33,578 bases of DNA from Spirochaetota bacterium. Its GTDB lineage: Bacteria; Spirochaetota; UBA4802; UBA5368. Under the pieces are notes generated by a model, which did not search any database, was not told where the DNA came from, and saw nothing but the letters and a program-made list of their open reading frames with translations. Both the position numbers and the translations under genes were made by a program. Position 1 is the stretch's first letter. Each line of letters starts with the position of its first letter. The stretch is from positions 1 to 33,578 of the forward strand of contig JALOTJ010000023.1 of NCBI GenBank assembly GCA_025457965.1. Direction: 5' to 3'. Positions 18,375 through 27,687 of the stretch are shown here, one piece after another.

Positions 18375-18535
18375 TTACAAATATGTAAAATAAAGCCGGC
18401 ACCGACCTCCTTCCTGAGGCAAATAAAAAAACCTTTTAAAAGACTGGACAAAAATGGACTCCCCGCCTACCATGCGAACACCTAGAGCAAGAGAAAAACC
18501 TTGTTGCTTGGAAATCACTGCTGCCGGGAAGGAAC

Positions 18536-18724
18536 ATGAAAGCACTATTTATCGGGCAGACGCGGGTGCGTGAGATCGATTTGCTGGAGCATGGTTTCGA
18601 CGAGGAGTTTCTCAAGCTGATGAGCGAGTTCAAGATTCTCGAATCGCATATAATCTATTTTTCGGCCGGCGACTCCAAGATCAAGGAAATACTGGTGAAG
18701 AAAGACCCTTCGTATTCCGTCTGA
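18536..18724 (+). CDS. Small hypothetical protein (62 aa)
   Basis: This 62-residue frame starts at ATG 18536, directly after GGGAAGGAAC. The product begins MKALFIGQTRVREIDLLEHG and ends with IYFSAGDSKIKEILVKKDPS then YSV. It is charged, with alternating helix and strand and no membrane segment, signal peptide or cysteine. It reads like a real small protein rather than a GC-rich shadow: the composition is balanced and it is not opposite another gene. It stands alone between two minus-strand operons. I recognise no family. The main doubts are its length and a ribosome site that is close to the start. Confidence 0.5.
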   Translation: MKALFIGQTRVREIDLLEHGFDEEFLKLMSEFKILESHIIYFSAGDSKIKEILVKKDPSYSV

Positions 18725-18746
18725 CCGGCCCCTCCCGACCTGTCCG

Positions 18747-18765
18747 AAAACCGGGCGGCCGCCCG
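18747..18765 (-). terminator. Possible terminator downstream of prpE
   Basis: On the minus strand a perfect 14-base palindrome, CGGGCGGCCGCCCG (18765-18752), can form a 5-bp stem with a GGCC loop. GTTTTC follows directly. The T run is short, so the call is tentative. It lies about 40 bp after the prpE stop. Confidence 0.4.
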
Positions 18766-18803
18766 ATGCATACGGCCGACCGCCCCTGACCGTTTCAATC
18801 CAT

Positions 18804-20702
18804 TCAGGCCTTCTGGTATCCCACCGACCCAAGCGAATCCTTTATCTCATCCAAAACCATCGGGTCGTCGATCGTCGAGGGAACGCTGTAGGTTTCGGCA
18901 TCGGCAATCTTGCGCATGGTCCCGCGCAGAATTTTACCCGACCGGGTCTTGGGCAGGCGCTTTACGACCACGGCCTGCTTGAAGCACGCGACCGCGCCGA
19001 TCTGCTCGCGCACCATGCGCACCAGGTCGTTGACAATGTCGTTCGGATCTCGCTCCACGCCGCTTTTTAGCACCACGAAGCCGAGCGGCAGCTGCCCCTT
19101 GAAGGTGTCCGCCGCGCCCACGACCGCGCATTCGGCGACATCCGGATGCTGTGAGATTATCTCCTCCATGGCGCCGGTCGACAGCCGGTGCCCGGCCACA
19201 TTGATGACATCATCGACGCGTCCCATGATATAGATGTACCCGTCGGTGTCGTAGTAGCCGCCGTCGCCGGTAAAGTAATAGCCGGGATAAATGTCGAGAT
19301 ACGACTCGCGGAATTTATCGTCGTTCTTCCAGAGCGTCGGGAACGTCCCCGGAGGCAGGGGCAGCCTGATGGCCACCACGCCCTCGGTCCCGTTGGGAAC
19401 GGGCTTTCCGTCACCGTCCAGGATCTCGACATGGAAACCGGGCACCGGCTTGGTCGGCGATCCCGCCTTTATCGGCAGCGACTCCAGCCCCATGCAGTTG
19501 GCGGCGATTGCCCAGCCGGTCTCTGTCTGCCACCAGTGGTCGACGACCGGCTTGCCCAGCATGTCGCTCGCCCAGTGATACGTATCGGGATCGAGCCGCT
19601 CGCCGGCCAGGAAGAGCGTTCGGAACTTCGAGAGGTCGTATTTTTTCAGGTACTCTCCGTTCGGGTCTTCCTTCTTGATGGCGCGAAAGGCGGTCGGCGC
19701 CGTAAAGAGCGCGCTGACCCCGTGGTCGGAGATTACGCGCCAGAACGCGCCCGGATCCGGCGTACCGACAGGCTTCCCCTCGTACATGATGGTGGTACAG
19801 CCGTACAACAGCGGACCGTACACGATGTACGAATGGCCGACCACCCAGCCAACGTCCGAGGCGGCCCAGAATACCTCGCCCGGCTTCATACCGTAGATGT
19901 GTTTCATGCTCCAGGTGAGCGCCACCGCGTGTCCGCCGTTGTCGCGCACCACTCCCTTTGGCATTCCGGTGGTACCGGAGGTATAGAGTATGTACAGCGG
20001 ATCGGTGGCCTTCACCGGCACGCAGCCGGTCGGCTTCGCTTTTTTCTCGGCCGCGGCCCAGTCGACATCACGCCCATCGGTAAGCGCCGCGGAGGCCTGG
20101 GGTCTCTGATAGATAATGGTTCGCTTTACCTTGTGTTCGGCGAGATCGATGGCGCGGTCGATAAGCGGCTTGTATTCGATCACCTTCTTGCCCTCTATTC
20201 CGCACGAGGCCGTAACGATGAGCACCGGCCGCGCATCGTCAATCCGTACCGCGAGTTCGTTGGGAGCGAAACCGCCGAACACCACCGAATGCACCGCGCC
20301 GATGCGCGCGCACGCGAGCATGGCGATGAGTGCCTCGGGTATCATCGGCATGTAGATGATCACCGTATCTCCCTTCCCAACCCCGTTATCGGCCAGGACC
20401 CCGGCGAAGAGCGCGACCCTGTCGAGGAGCTCGCGGTAGGTATAGCGCGCCACGGTGTCCGTCACCGGGCTGTCGTAGATGAGCGCTGCCTGGTCGGCCC
20501 TTCCGCCCAGCACATGGCGGTCGAGCGCGTTGTAGCAGGTGTTCAGATCACCGCCGGCAAACCAGCGGTAAAAGGGCTTCTTTGAATCATCGAGCACTTT
20601 TTCATACGGCCGGTCCCAGTGCACGGCCTTCGCCGCCCTTCCCCAGAATTCCTCCGGATTTTTAAGCGATTCGTCGTATGCCTTCTGATACGCTCCCTTC
20701 AT
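18804..20702 (-). CDS. prpE: Propionyl-CoA synthetase (PrpE-like; acetyl-CoA synthetase family)
   Basis: 632 residues of the acyl-CoA synthetase/ANL superfamily. The AMP-binding loop is YTSGTTGMPKGVVRDNGGHA (about residues 237-256), which is PrpE-like. ASCGIEGKKVIEYKPLIDRA and WWQTETGWAIAANCMG also fit PrpE/ACSS3 better than acetyl-CoA synthetase, which has TETGG here. The catalytic, acetylation-sensitive lysine is K590 in SGKILRGTMRK. The enzyme joins propionate (perhaps also acetate) to CoA through an acyl-AMP intermediate in the cytoplasm. ATG 20702 has GGAGGAGG a few bases upstream. The gene stands alone, with a palindrome over its candidate -35. No methylcitrate or methylmalonyl pathway gene is visible, so substrate choice is inferred from motifs. 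Confidence 0.88.
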   Translation of the reverse strand: MKGAYQKAYDESLKNPEEFWGRAAKAVHWDRPYEKVLDDSKKPFYRWFAGGDLNTCYNALDRHVLGGRADQAALIYDSPVTDTVARYTYRELLDRVALFAGVLADNGVGKGDTVIIYMPMIPEALIAMLACARIGAVHSVVFGGFAPNELAVRIDDARPVLIVTASCGIEGKKVIEYKPLIDRAIDLAEHKVKRTIIYQRPQASAALTDGRDVDWAAAEKKAKPTGCVPVKATDPLYILYTSGTTGMPKGVVRDNGGHAVALTWSMKHIYGMKPGEVFWAASDVGWVVGHSYIVYGPLLYGCTTIMYEGKPVGTPDPGAFWRVISDHGVSALFTAPTAFRAIKKEDPNGEYLKKYDLSKFRTLFLAGERLDPDTYHWASDMLGKPVVDHWWQTETGWAIAANCMGLESLPIKAGSPTKPVPGFHVEILDGDGKPVPNGTEGVVAIRLPLPPGTFPTLWKNDDKFRESYLDIYPGYYFTGDGGYYDTDGYIYIMGRVDDVINVAGHRLSTGAMEEIISQHPDVAECAVVGAADTFKGQLPLGFVVLKSGVERDPNDIVNDLVRMVREQIGAVACFKQAVVVKRLPKTRSGKILRGTMRKIADAETYSVPSTIDDPMVLDEIKDSLGSVGYQKA

Positions 20703-20859
20703 GAGCCTCCTCCCTGGTCAACGCACACCCCGCGGCCCGTCTCCGGCCGGAAACGAAAGCGTGTCAGAAGTATGCATTATTGCGCTGTAATGTTATAATA
20801 CTACGTAATATGACTTTAATGATATTACTACCACGGTGACCTTTTAATATAGAGCATCA

Positions 20860-20874
20860 TTGGTTGTCAACCAA
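20860..20874. promoter_or_regulatory. Perfect palindrome overlapping a candidate prpE -35 box
   Basis: TTGGTTG-T-CAACCAA is a perfect 7+1+7 inverted repeat. Its minus-strand reading contains TTGACA, the consensus -35, followed 15 bp later by TATTAA. A dimeric repressor bound here would block prpE transcription. The -10 spacing is shorter than ideal, so the promoter part is less sure than the palindrome. Confidence 0.55.
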
Positions 20875-20910
20875 AGATTCCCTCCGGGGGCCCGTCGCAT
20901 ACTAATTATT

Positions 20911-20939
20911 TTGACTTTTACATCAAAAGGCGCGATACT
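20911..20939 (+). promoter_or_regulatory. Candidate promoter of the hybrid histidine kinase gene
   Basis: TTGACT (20911-20916), a 17-bp spacer and GATACT (20934-20939) match 5 of 6 and 4 of 6. It would give a leader of about 140 nt to the ATG at 21085 or 50 nt to that at 20995. Confidence 0.45.
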
Positions 20940-21084
20940 GCAAACACATAATTGAAGACGCCGCGATGACAGAAACCATTGCCCGACATAAGCCATGCGA
21001 GCGACAGATCGGTCTTCGCACCGTGATACGGGAAAAGCGCGCGAATACAGGATCGCCGCGACGGCGGCATGCGGGCGGCGGCCG

Positions 21085-24000
21085 ATGGAATTAGTACAGG
21101 CGGCGCTCTGGGCGCTCTGCGGAGTGTGCGCCCTGTCGGGCGGTATCAGCGCGCTCGTCTCCCTCCGCTTCCGTTCCCCCGGACTCTACAGGGCGCACGC
21201 GCTCATGTGCGCCGGCATAATCGTATATATCGCCTGCAACGCCAGGCTTTACGGAATAACCTCACTCGATGATTACTACGCCGTCTCGCGCGTGCGGATG
21301 TACGGGACCGCCGTTTTCCACGTCGCGCTTCTGGTGTTCGCCGGCGCCTACACGGGCCTGCGGCTGCGCCCTTTCAGCATCGCCGCTGCGGTCGTTTTCG
21401 CGGGCTTTACCGCTGCCCGTCATCTTTCCCCGCCTTTTCTCGACTCCGCCGTCCACGGGATCGCCCTTCGCCCCCTTCCGTGGGGCGGACATATCGCCAT
21501 GATCGATCTGGCGCCCGGCGCCGCTTTTATCGCCTACCAGGCGCTTGTTATCACCACGTACCTCGTCGTATTCCTTGCCGCCGCCGTCCAGTACCGCCGC
21601 GGGCAGAGGCGAAAGGCCGTGCTGCTTTCGGCGGGCGCGCTGGTGCTCTTTATGTCACTGGTGCACGATACCGTTGTGTTCAACCTGTCATTGAGTTGGC
21701 TCATGCTCTCGGAGGCCGGATTCACCGGGATCGTCCTCCTGGTCGGCCTGGTTATTTCAGACGAGCTCGTTCATTCGGCGACACTTTCCGATCGAGTCGC
21801 CGCCGGCGAACGAAGGTTTCACGCAATTTTCAACAGCACCTTCCAGTTTATCGGCCTGCTTGACAGAAGTGGAAGAATCATCGAGGTCAATCAATCGGCG
21901 CTGGTCCTTATCGGCCAGTCCATCGACCACATACGGGGGCTCCGTATATGGGAGGCCCCGTGGTGGAGGGAGCTCGGGGACGAACGATCGGCACTCAGGG
22001 ACGCGGTTAAAAGGTCGGCGGCGGGCGAGTTCATGAGGCTCGCCTTGCGGCACATTCCAAAAGGGGGCGGTGTCGCACACTTCGATTTCTCGCTCAAGCC
22101 CGTTTTCGATTCAGAGGGGAGTGTTGAACTCATAATCGCCGAGGGCAGGGACGTCAGTGAGATAAGGGACGCGGCGGAGACCATCACGCGCAAAAACGAG
22201 GAGCTGGCCGCGGTGAACGAGGAGCTCACCGCAAGCATAGAGGAACTCGAGGCCTCCAACGAGGCCTTCGAGGAACAGAACCGCGAACTCGTAACCGCGC
22301 AGGAGGATCTACGCAGCAAGGAGGCGGAGATGCGGCGCCTTGTCGAAAACGCGCCCGCGGTCATCTATCGCCAGTCGCTCCCCGACGGCCGACTCAGTTT
22401 CATCGGCGGACGCTGCGCGGACATCTTCGGCTACACGAGCGCGGAACTGCTCGAGAACCCGGAATATTTCGACCACCTGCTCGAGTTCGACTGGCGGGAA
22501 TATCTCAGGAAGGCGTGGAACTACATCAACCGCGGCATGGACCCGCCGACGGTTGAATACAGCATCACGAACAAATCGGGCGAATCGAAATGGCTCAGCC
22601 AGCGCAGCCTGTTTGTGCGCGACGAGCGGGGCGAACCGGTCGCGCTGGAGGGCATCATATTCGACATCACCGCGCGCAGGATCGCCGAGGAGGCCCTGCA
22701 GCGCTCGGAATACTACCTGGGCTCCATATTGCGCGGCACCCCCGACATCATTTACCGGCTCGATCCGCTGGGCACCATCATTTACATCAACGAGGCGGTG
22801 AAAAAATACGGGTACGAACCCGCCGACGTCATCGGGACCAGCCTTTTCGACTACGTACATCCGGAGGACATCGGGATCGCGCGCTACCGGATCAACGAGC
22901 GGCGCACCGGCGGACGGGCGACACGGTTCCTGGAACTGCGGTTATTCACGCCGATCTCGGGCACGGTGCACGTCGAATATTCGGCCAGCGCAATTCATGC
23001 GACGCCGGTTTTTCACATTCACGCTGAGGGCCTGTATGATTGCCCTCTCCCGGAACCGGGGGCCTTCATCGGCACCCAGGGCATCGCCCGCGATATAACC
23101 GAACGCCATCTGCTTGAAAAGACGCTGGGCGAGAGCGCCGACCGCTTCCGCGTACTCATTGAATCATCGCCGCTTCCGATACTCCTGGCCCGGGAGGGCA
23201 GGCTGATCTTTGTAAACGATACGTTTCGCCGCCTGGCGCATCTCGAGGACGGAGAGTCGGTGGAAGGGCTGAACCTCCTCGAGTTTATCGCTCCGGAAAG
23301 GCGTAAGCAGGTGGGTGAATATATCCGCGCCCGGCTGAGCGGAGAAGACGCACCGTCAAACTACGAATCGATCGGCCTGCGCCGCGACGGGAGCACTTTC
23401 CCTTACGAGATCAGCGTCGCCACGGTTGAGCTTCCCGATGGACCGGCGACGCTCGCCTATGTACGTGACATCTCCGAGCGTAAAACCGCGGATGCGGCCC
23501 TTGCCGAAACGCTCGACAACCTTCGCCGGAGCCAGGAGATCGCCCATGTAGGCAACTGGCGGCTCGACATAGCGACCAATACCTTCTGTGTGTCCGACGA
23601 GGGGGCGCGGATATGGGGATTCCCACCGGGGCAGCATCCAAGCTTCGAAGAGGTTTCCCGTAGAATACATCCCGAGGACCGTGATCGCATAGCCGGGGTG
23701 ATTGAAGGTGTGATCAAGCGGGGCGAACCCTATTCCGTGGAATACAGGATTTCACACAGGGACACCAAAGAGCTCCGCCATATCCACGCGATGGGGGAAC
23801 TGCAAAAAGATAACGATGGCAATCCCCGCTCGGTTTTCGGCATTCTCCAAGACATCACTGAAAGCAGGCGGATACAGGAGGAGAAGGAAAAGATCCAGGC
23901 CCAGCTTATACAGGCCCAGAAGATGGAGGCCGTGGGGACGCTGGCCGGGGGCATAGCCCACGACTTCAACAACCTGCTGGGCGGCATTATGGGGAGCCTG

Positions 24001-25068
24001 TCACTGCTGGAACTGATGCTGGAAGATGAACCCATCGACCGGCGGGAGAAGATTAAGGAATTCATTGATACGGCCCTCGAAGCCTCGCGCAGGGCCGCCG
24101 AAATGATCCGGCGCCTTCTCGCCGTCTCGAGCAGGGCGGAAATGCGCATGGGACCGGTCGATCTGAATATACCGCTTAAAAATGTGCGGAACATCTGCCG
24201 CAACAGCTTCCCAAAAAGCGTTCGCCTGGTTTTCCATTACTCGGATACCCCTTTGTATGTGTCCGCTGACATCAGCCAGATCGAGCAGGTCTTCCTCAAC
24301 CTGTGTCTCAACGCCTCCCATGCCATGAGCATCATGCGTCCTCCGGGCGAAAGTGAGGGAGGCACCCTGACGGTCACTCTCTCCACGGCCAATGGCGACC
24401 CGCCGGGCCCGGGCGGTTCCAACGGCGCGCCCCGCGCGCGCATTCGTTTCGAGGACACCGGCGTGGGCATGGACGAGGAGGTATCACTGCGCATCTTCGA
24501 ACCGTTTTACACCACCAAGAGAAAGGAAAACGGCACCGGGCTCGGCCTCTCGGTCGCCTACGGAATCATCGAGCAACATGGCGGCCATATCCTCATGAAA
24601 ACCAAAAAGGGCCAGGGCTCCACCTTCGATGTCTACCTGCCGCTCATTGAACAGAGAGCGCCCGCGGGCAGGGCCGATGGATTTGGAAACGCGATGGTTC
24701 GCGGCACCGGGAGAATACTCATAATCGACGACGAACGGGCCATCCTGAACGTCGCCAGAGGCATTCTCTCCGCCTGTGGATACCAGGTTCTAACGGCTTC
24801 CGGCGGCGAAGAGGGCATCGCGTTATACTCCTCGAACGGGGAAAACATCAACGCGGTTCTTCTTGACATGTCCATGCCCGGCCTTTCGGGTCTTGAGATA
24901 CTCGAACGGCTCTTCGCGATCGATCCGGAGGTGCGGGTGCTTTTAAGCTCAGGTTTCGCCGAGGACGAGCGTGTCCGGACGGCGCGCGGAAGAGGCGTCA
25001 GGGGATTCATCCAGAAACCCTACACCGCGGCCGAGCTCTCGCAGAAAATCAGCGAGATACTGACCTGA
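21085..25068 (+). CDS. 7TM / five-PAS hybrid sensor histidine kinase with C-terminal receiver
   Basis: About 1327 residues from ATG 21085; ATG 20995 would add 30 unlikely residues. Seven hydrophobic segments span residues 1-230. PAS domains follow at about 243-360, 415-530, 541-675, 686-796 and 812-927, with a coiled coil (NEELAAVNEELTASIEELEA) at 367-415 between the first two. The HisKA domain has the H-box GGIAHDFNN with H959. The HATPase domain (about 1056-1188) shows FEDTGVGM and GTGLGLSVAYGI. The receiver (1209-1326) has the acidic pair in IIDDE, phosphoacceptor D1291 in the 20995 numbering (D1261 here) in LLDMSMPG, and K in IQKPYT. Several PAS domains imply multiple inputs; ligands are unknown. 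No output domain is attached, so phosphate likely goes to a phosphotransfer protein. The HD-GYP gene follows after 153 bp. Confidence 0.9.
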   Translation: MELVQAALWALCGVCALSGGISALVSLRFRSPGLYRAHALMCAGIIVYIACNARLYGITSLDDYYAVSRVRMYGTAVFHVALLVFAGAYTGLRLRPFSIAAAVVFAGFTAARHLSPPFLDSAVHGIALRPLPWGGHIAMIDLAPGAAFIAYQALVITTYLVVFLAAAVQYRRGQRRKAVLLSAGALVLFMSLVHDTVVFNLSLSWLMLSEAGFTGIVLLVGLVISDELVHSATLSDRVAAGERRFHAIFNSTFQFIGLLDRSGRIIEVNQSALVLIGQSIDHIRGLRIWEAPWWRELGDERSALRDAVKRSAAGEFMRLALRHIPKGGGVAHFDFSLKPVFDSEGSVELIIAEGRDVSEIRDAAETITRKNEELAAVNEELTASIEELEASNEAFEEQNRELVTAQEDLRSKEAEMRRLVENAPAVIYRQSLPDGRLSFIGGRCADIFGYTSAELLENPEYFDHLLEFDWREYLRKAWNYINRGMDPPTVEYSITNKSGESKWLSQRSLFVRDERGEPVALEGIIFDITARRIAEEALQRSEYYLGSILRGTPDIIYRLDPLGTIIYINEAVKKYGYEPADVIGTSLFDYVHPEDIGIARYRINERRTGGRATRFLELRLFTPISGTVHVEYSASAIHATPVFHIHAEGLYDCPLPEPGAFIGTQGIARDITERHLLEKTLGESADRFRVLIESSPLPILLAREGRLIFVNDTFRRLAHLEDGESVEGLNLLEFIAPERRKQVGEYIRARLSGEDAPSNYESIGLRRDGSTFPYEISVATVELPDGPATLAYVRDISERKTADAALAETLDNLRRSQEIAHVGNWRLDIATNTFCVSDEGARIWGFPPGQHPSFEEVSRRIHPEDRDRIAGVIEGVIKRGEPYSVEYRISHRDTKELRHIHAMGELQKDNDGNPRSVFGILQDITESRRIQEEKEKIQAQLIQAQKMEAVGTLAGGIAHDFNNLLGGIMGSLSLLELMLEDEPIDRREKIKEFIDTALEASRRAAEMIRRLLAVSSRAEMRMGPVDLNIPLKNVRNICRNSFPKSVRLVFHYSDTPLYVSADISQIEQVFLNLCLNASHAMSIMRPPGESEGGTLTVTLSTANGDPPGPGGSNGAPRARIRFEDTGVGMDEEVSLRIFEPFYTTKRKENGTGLGLSVAYGIIEQHGGHILMKTKKGQGSTFDVYLPLIEQRAPAGRADGFGNAMVRGTGRILIIDDERAILNVARGILSACGYQVLTASGGEEGIALYSSNGENINAVLLDMSMPGLSGLEILERLFAIDPEVRVLLSSGFAEDERVRTARGRGVRGFIQKPYTAAELSQKISEILT

Positions 25069-25221
25069 TTCGGACACGGCACCCTGGCCGGGCGTACTTC
25101 TCGCTACTCGGCAACTCCCGCTTTTTTGTCTATTAATACCCGGCGATCCCTCCGATAGATAGTATTAAGGAAGACGACAATCCCGCTGAAAAATAGAATG
25201 TGATGGCGGTTGGCTGCGGAC

Positions 25222-27687
25222 ATGGGCAAGGATTCAAAAAATCCTTTCGATACTCGTTCCATCGATAACTCGATGTTTCAGGGCGCGTCACCGCATGCCG
25301 AAGCGGATGTTTCCCGGGCCGTATTCGACGCCAACCCGAACGCGGTTTTCGTGCTCAACCGCAACTTCCAGATTCTTGACTGTAATGCCGCGTTCCGCGA
25401 CGCCTTCCCCGCGTACGAGAGCGGGAAAAAGCAGTACTGCTACCGCCTGGTCCCGCCCGACGAGCGCGAAACACCGTGCCCCGACTGTCTCGCCCGGAAG
25501 TCCTTTCTTGCCGGCCAGGAATCCACCTGCGAGTTTGAGGAGGAGAGAAACGGCGCCGTCATGCATTACCGTAAGAAGGCGATACCGCTGGGAAAGGCGC
25601 GCGGCGTCGTCGAAACGGTCATGATCGTCATGGAAGACATCACCGAACGCGTCACCTCCGAACAGGAATTGCGCCACCGGGCGGACGAGCTCGAGACCGC
25701 CATAAACAGGCGGAATGAGGAGCAGCAGGAGAAGGAGAGAAAGCTCACCGTACTGGTGAACACGGTCTACGGAATCAAGGGCGCGCACGACATGCGCGAG
25801 AGCGTCGACAAGATCGTCTGCGGGTTCAAGGAGCTTGGAGCGAGGACAACGGCCTTCGCCCTCTTCGAGGACGAGGATATGTATATATTCAAGATCCACC
25901 CGCCGGATATTCTACAGAAGCTCAACAGTATCTTTCGGATCGCAATACCCGGCATACACATGAGGCCGCGGAAAAACCCGGGCAATCCCTTCGTCCAGAC
26001 GGCCCTCATCGGAAAACCAACCTTTTACCGCGGCGAACGCGAGGTATTCGGTTTCTTCAAGCAGTGCTTCCCCGCTGCCTTCGACAACGAGATCGCCGAG
26101 GCGGCGTATCTCTTCAACGGCCAGTCGCAGGCGATATTCCCGCTGAAGACCCAGGACGCCACGGTCGGAGCGATCGCGATCTCGGTCGACGACGCGCCCT
26201 TCGAGGAAAATTTCGAGTATTTCAGTTTCCTCGCCAATTCGGCGGCCGTTGAGATCAGCCGCCAGCGCAATTCCGAGAAGCTGTTGAAATCGGAGCTCAA
26301 GTACCGCAATCTTGTAGAGAGTTCGCGCGACATGATCATTCTCTGCAACAACGACGGCAGGATCAAATACTCAAACCGCATCTTCCATGAGCTGACCGGA
26401 CTATCGACGAAGAGGGGCAAGGCAATCGATCTTTATTCCCTCTTTCCCCAGACGCACCGGGAGAGGGTCAAAGCGGTGATATCCGCGAGCGTGCAACACG
26501 GCTCTCCCACCGAACCGCTCGAGCTCCGGATGAAGACCCAGTCCCGGGGCGAGTTGTGGATAGAGATGATGGTTAACTCCGTCTCGCGCGAAATGCAGGG
26601 ATTCCAGATCGTCGCGCGCGACATCACCCGGCGCAAGAGCCTGGAGACGCTGGTGGGGAACCTTTCGGCGTTCCAGGAAAAGATTCTCCAGAACGATTTT
26701 ATCGGCATCATCACCACCGACCTGTCGGGAAAGATAACGAGCTGGAACACCGGGGCCTCGCTCATACTCGGATATGGCGCGTCCGAAACGCTGGACAAAA
26801 ACATCGCCGAATTCGTGATAAACGATGACAGCCCCGTCTATCATGAATTCATATCGCGCGACCCGCTCTCGGCCGCCCAGCGCAACCGCGAGATGAAGAT
26901 GCGCAAAAAGGGCGAAGGCGCCGTCGACATCATGTATATAGAGTCGGCCATGAAGGACGAGAAGGACCGGCCAATCGCGGTTATTGCCTTCTTTTTCGAC
27001 AACGGAGAGAAGGCGCGCCTCGAGGAGAAGTGGCGCGATCTCACCTTCAGGCTGCAACAGGCGCAGCTCATCACGATCGTATCGCTCGCCAAGCTCGCGG
27101 AATACCGCGACATCGAGACGGGGCACCACCTTGAGCGGATAATGAAATACACGGAGATCCTGGCGCACGAGCTCTCGCTGACCGATGAATACCATAACTA
27201 CATCTCCGAGGACTACATCGTAGACCTGGTGAACTCATGCCCGCTGCACGACATCGGAAAGGTGGGGATCCCCGATGTGATACTCCACAAACCCGCGCGG
27301 CTCACCCCGGAAGAGTTTGAGATCATCAAGCGGCATTCGGTCATCGGCGGCGACACCATCGCCGAAGCGGAGAAGAAGGTGCGCGGAAGGTCATACCTCA
27401 ATCTTGGGAAGGAGATCGCATACTACCACCACGAAAAGTGGGACGGCACCGGTTATCCGCAGGGCCTGAAAGGCAAGGACATCCCGCTCTCGGCACGTAT
27501 CGTCGCCGTTTCCGACGTCTATGACGCGCTGATAAGCAAACGGCCGTACAAGGAGGCCTTTCCGCACGAGACCGCAGTGGGCATAATCCGCGAGAGTTCG
27601 GGAACCCACTTCGACACCGCGGTGGTCGACGCGTTTTGCAAGCGAGAGGATGAGATCGCTTTACTCAAAGGTGTTAACCTCCAGTAA
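25222..27687 (+). CDS. PAS/GAF sensor HD-GYP domain protein (probable c-di-GMP phosphodiesterase)
   Basis: About 821 residues from ATG 25222; a TTG at 25210 is in frame but unsupported. A PAS domain (about 28-146) contains CYRLVPPDERETPCPDC, a cysteine-rich insert seen in some PAS proteins. A coiled coil (150-175), a GAF-like region (174-356) and two further PAS domains (about 358-473 and 486-596) follow. The HD-GYP domain (613-815) keeps the family motifs: ETGHHLER, CPLHDIGKVGIPD, RHSVIGGD, YHHEKWDGTGYPQGLKG and VSDVYDAL. HD-GYP proteins hydrolyse c-di-GMP to pGpG/GMP. There is no receiver or membrane segment, so it is a cytoplasmic sensor. It lies behind the hybrid kinase in the same direction and overlaps the 3' end of the convergent phosphoesterase by 14 bases. 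Confidence 0.9.
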   Translation: MGKDSKNPFDTRSIDNSMFQGASPHAEADVSRAVFDANPNAVFVLNRNFQILDCNAAFRDAFPAYESGKKQYCYRLVPPDERETPCPDCLARKSFLAGQESTCEFEEERNGAVMHYRKKAIPLGKARGVVETVMIVMEDITERVTSEQELRHRADELETAINRRNEEQQEKERKLTVLVNTVYGIKGAHDMRESVDKIVCGFKELGARTTAFALFEDEDMYIFKIHPPDILQKLNSIFRIAIPGIHMRPRKNPGNPFVQTALIGKPTFYRGEREVFGFFKQCFPAAFDNEIAEAAYLFNGQSQAIFPLKTQDATVGAIAISVDDAPFEENFEYFSFLANSAAVEISRQRNSEKLLKSELKYRNLVESSRDMIILCNNDGRIKYSNRIFHELTGLSTKRGKAIDLYSLFPQTHRERVKAVISASVQHGSPTEPLELRMKTQSRGELWIEMMVNSVSREMQGFQIVARDITRRKSLETLVGNLSAFQEKILQNDFIGIITTDLSGKITSWNTGASLILGYGASETLDKNIAEFVINDDSPVYHEFISRDPLSAAQRNREMKMRKKGEGAVDIMYIESAMKDEKDRPIAVIAFFFDNGEKARLEEKWRDLTFRLQQAQLITIVSLAKLAEYRDIETGHHLERIMKYTEILAHELSLTDEYHNYISEDYIVDLVNSCPLHDIGKVGIPDVILHKPARLTPEEFEIIKRHSVIGGDTIAEAEKKVRGRSYLNLGKEIAYYHHEKWDGTGYPQGLKGKDIPLSARIVAVSDVYDALISKRPYKEAFPHETAVGIIRESSGTHFDTAVVDAFCKREDEIALLKGVNLQ

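Larger units (their letters stand above)
20703..21084. other. Divergent intergenic region between prpE and the hybrid kinase
   Basis: About 380 bp, AT-rich around 20775-20860 against a GC-rich background. It holds the palindrome at 20860-20874 and a plus-strand promoter candidate at 20911-20939. The frame of the kinase is open back to an ATG at 20995, but that extension looks non-coding. No small gene or RNA is evident. Confidence 0.45.

Noticed and set aside
19188-20585. 465-residue plus-strand open frame
   Set aside because: Antisense to prpE, with low-complexity composition and no motif.
25084-25130. Possible terminator after the hybrid kinase (T run near 25125)
   Set aside because: The preceding GC-rich bases do not form a convincing stem next to the T run.
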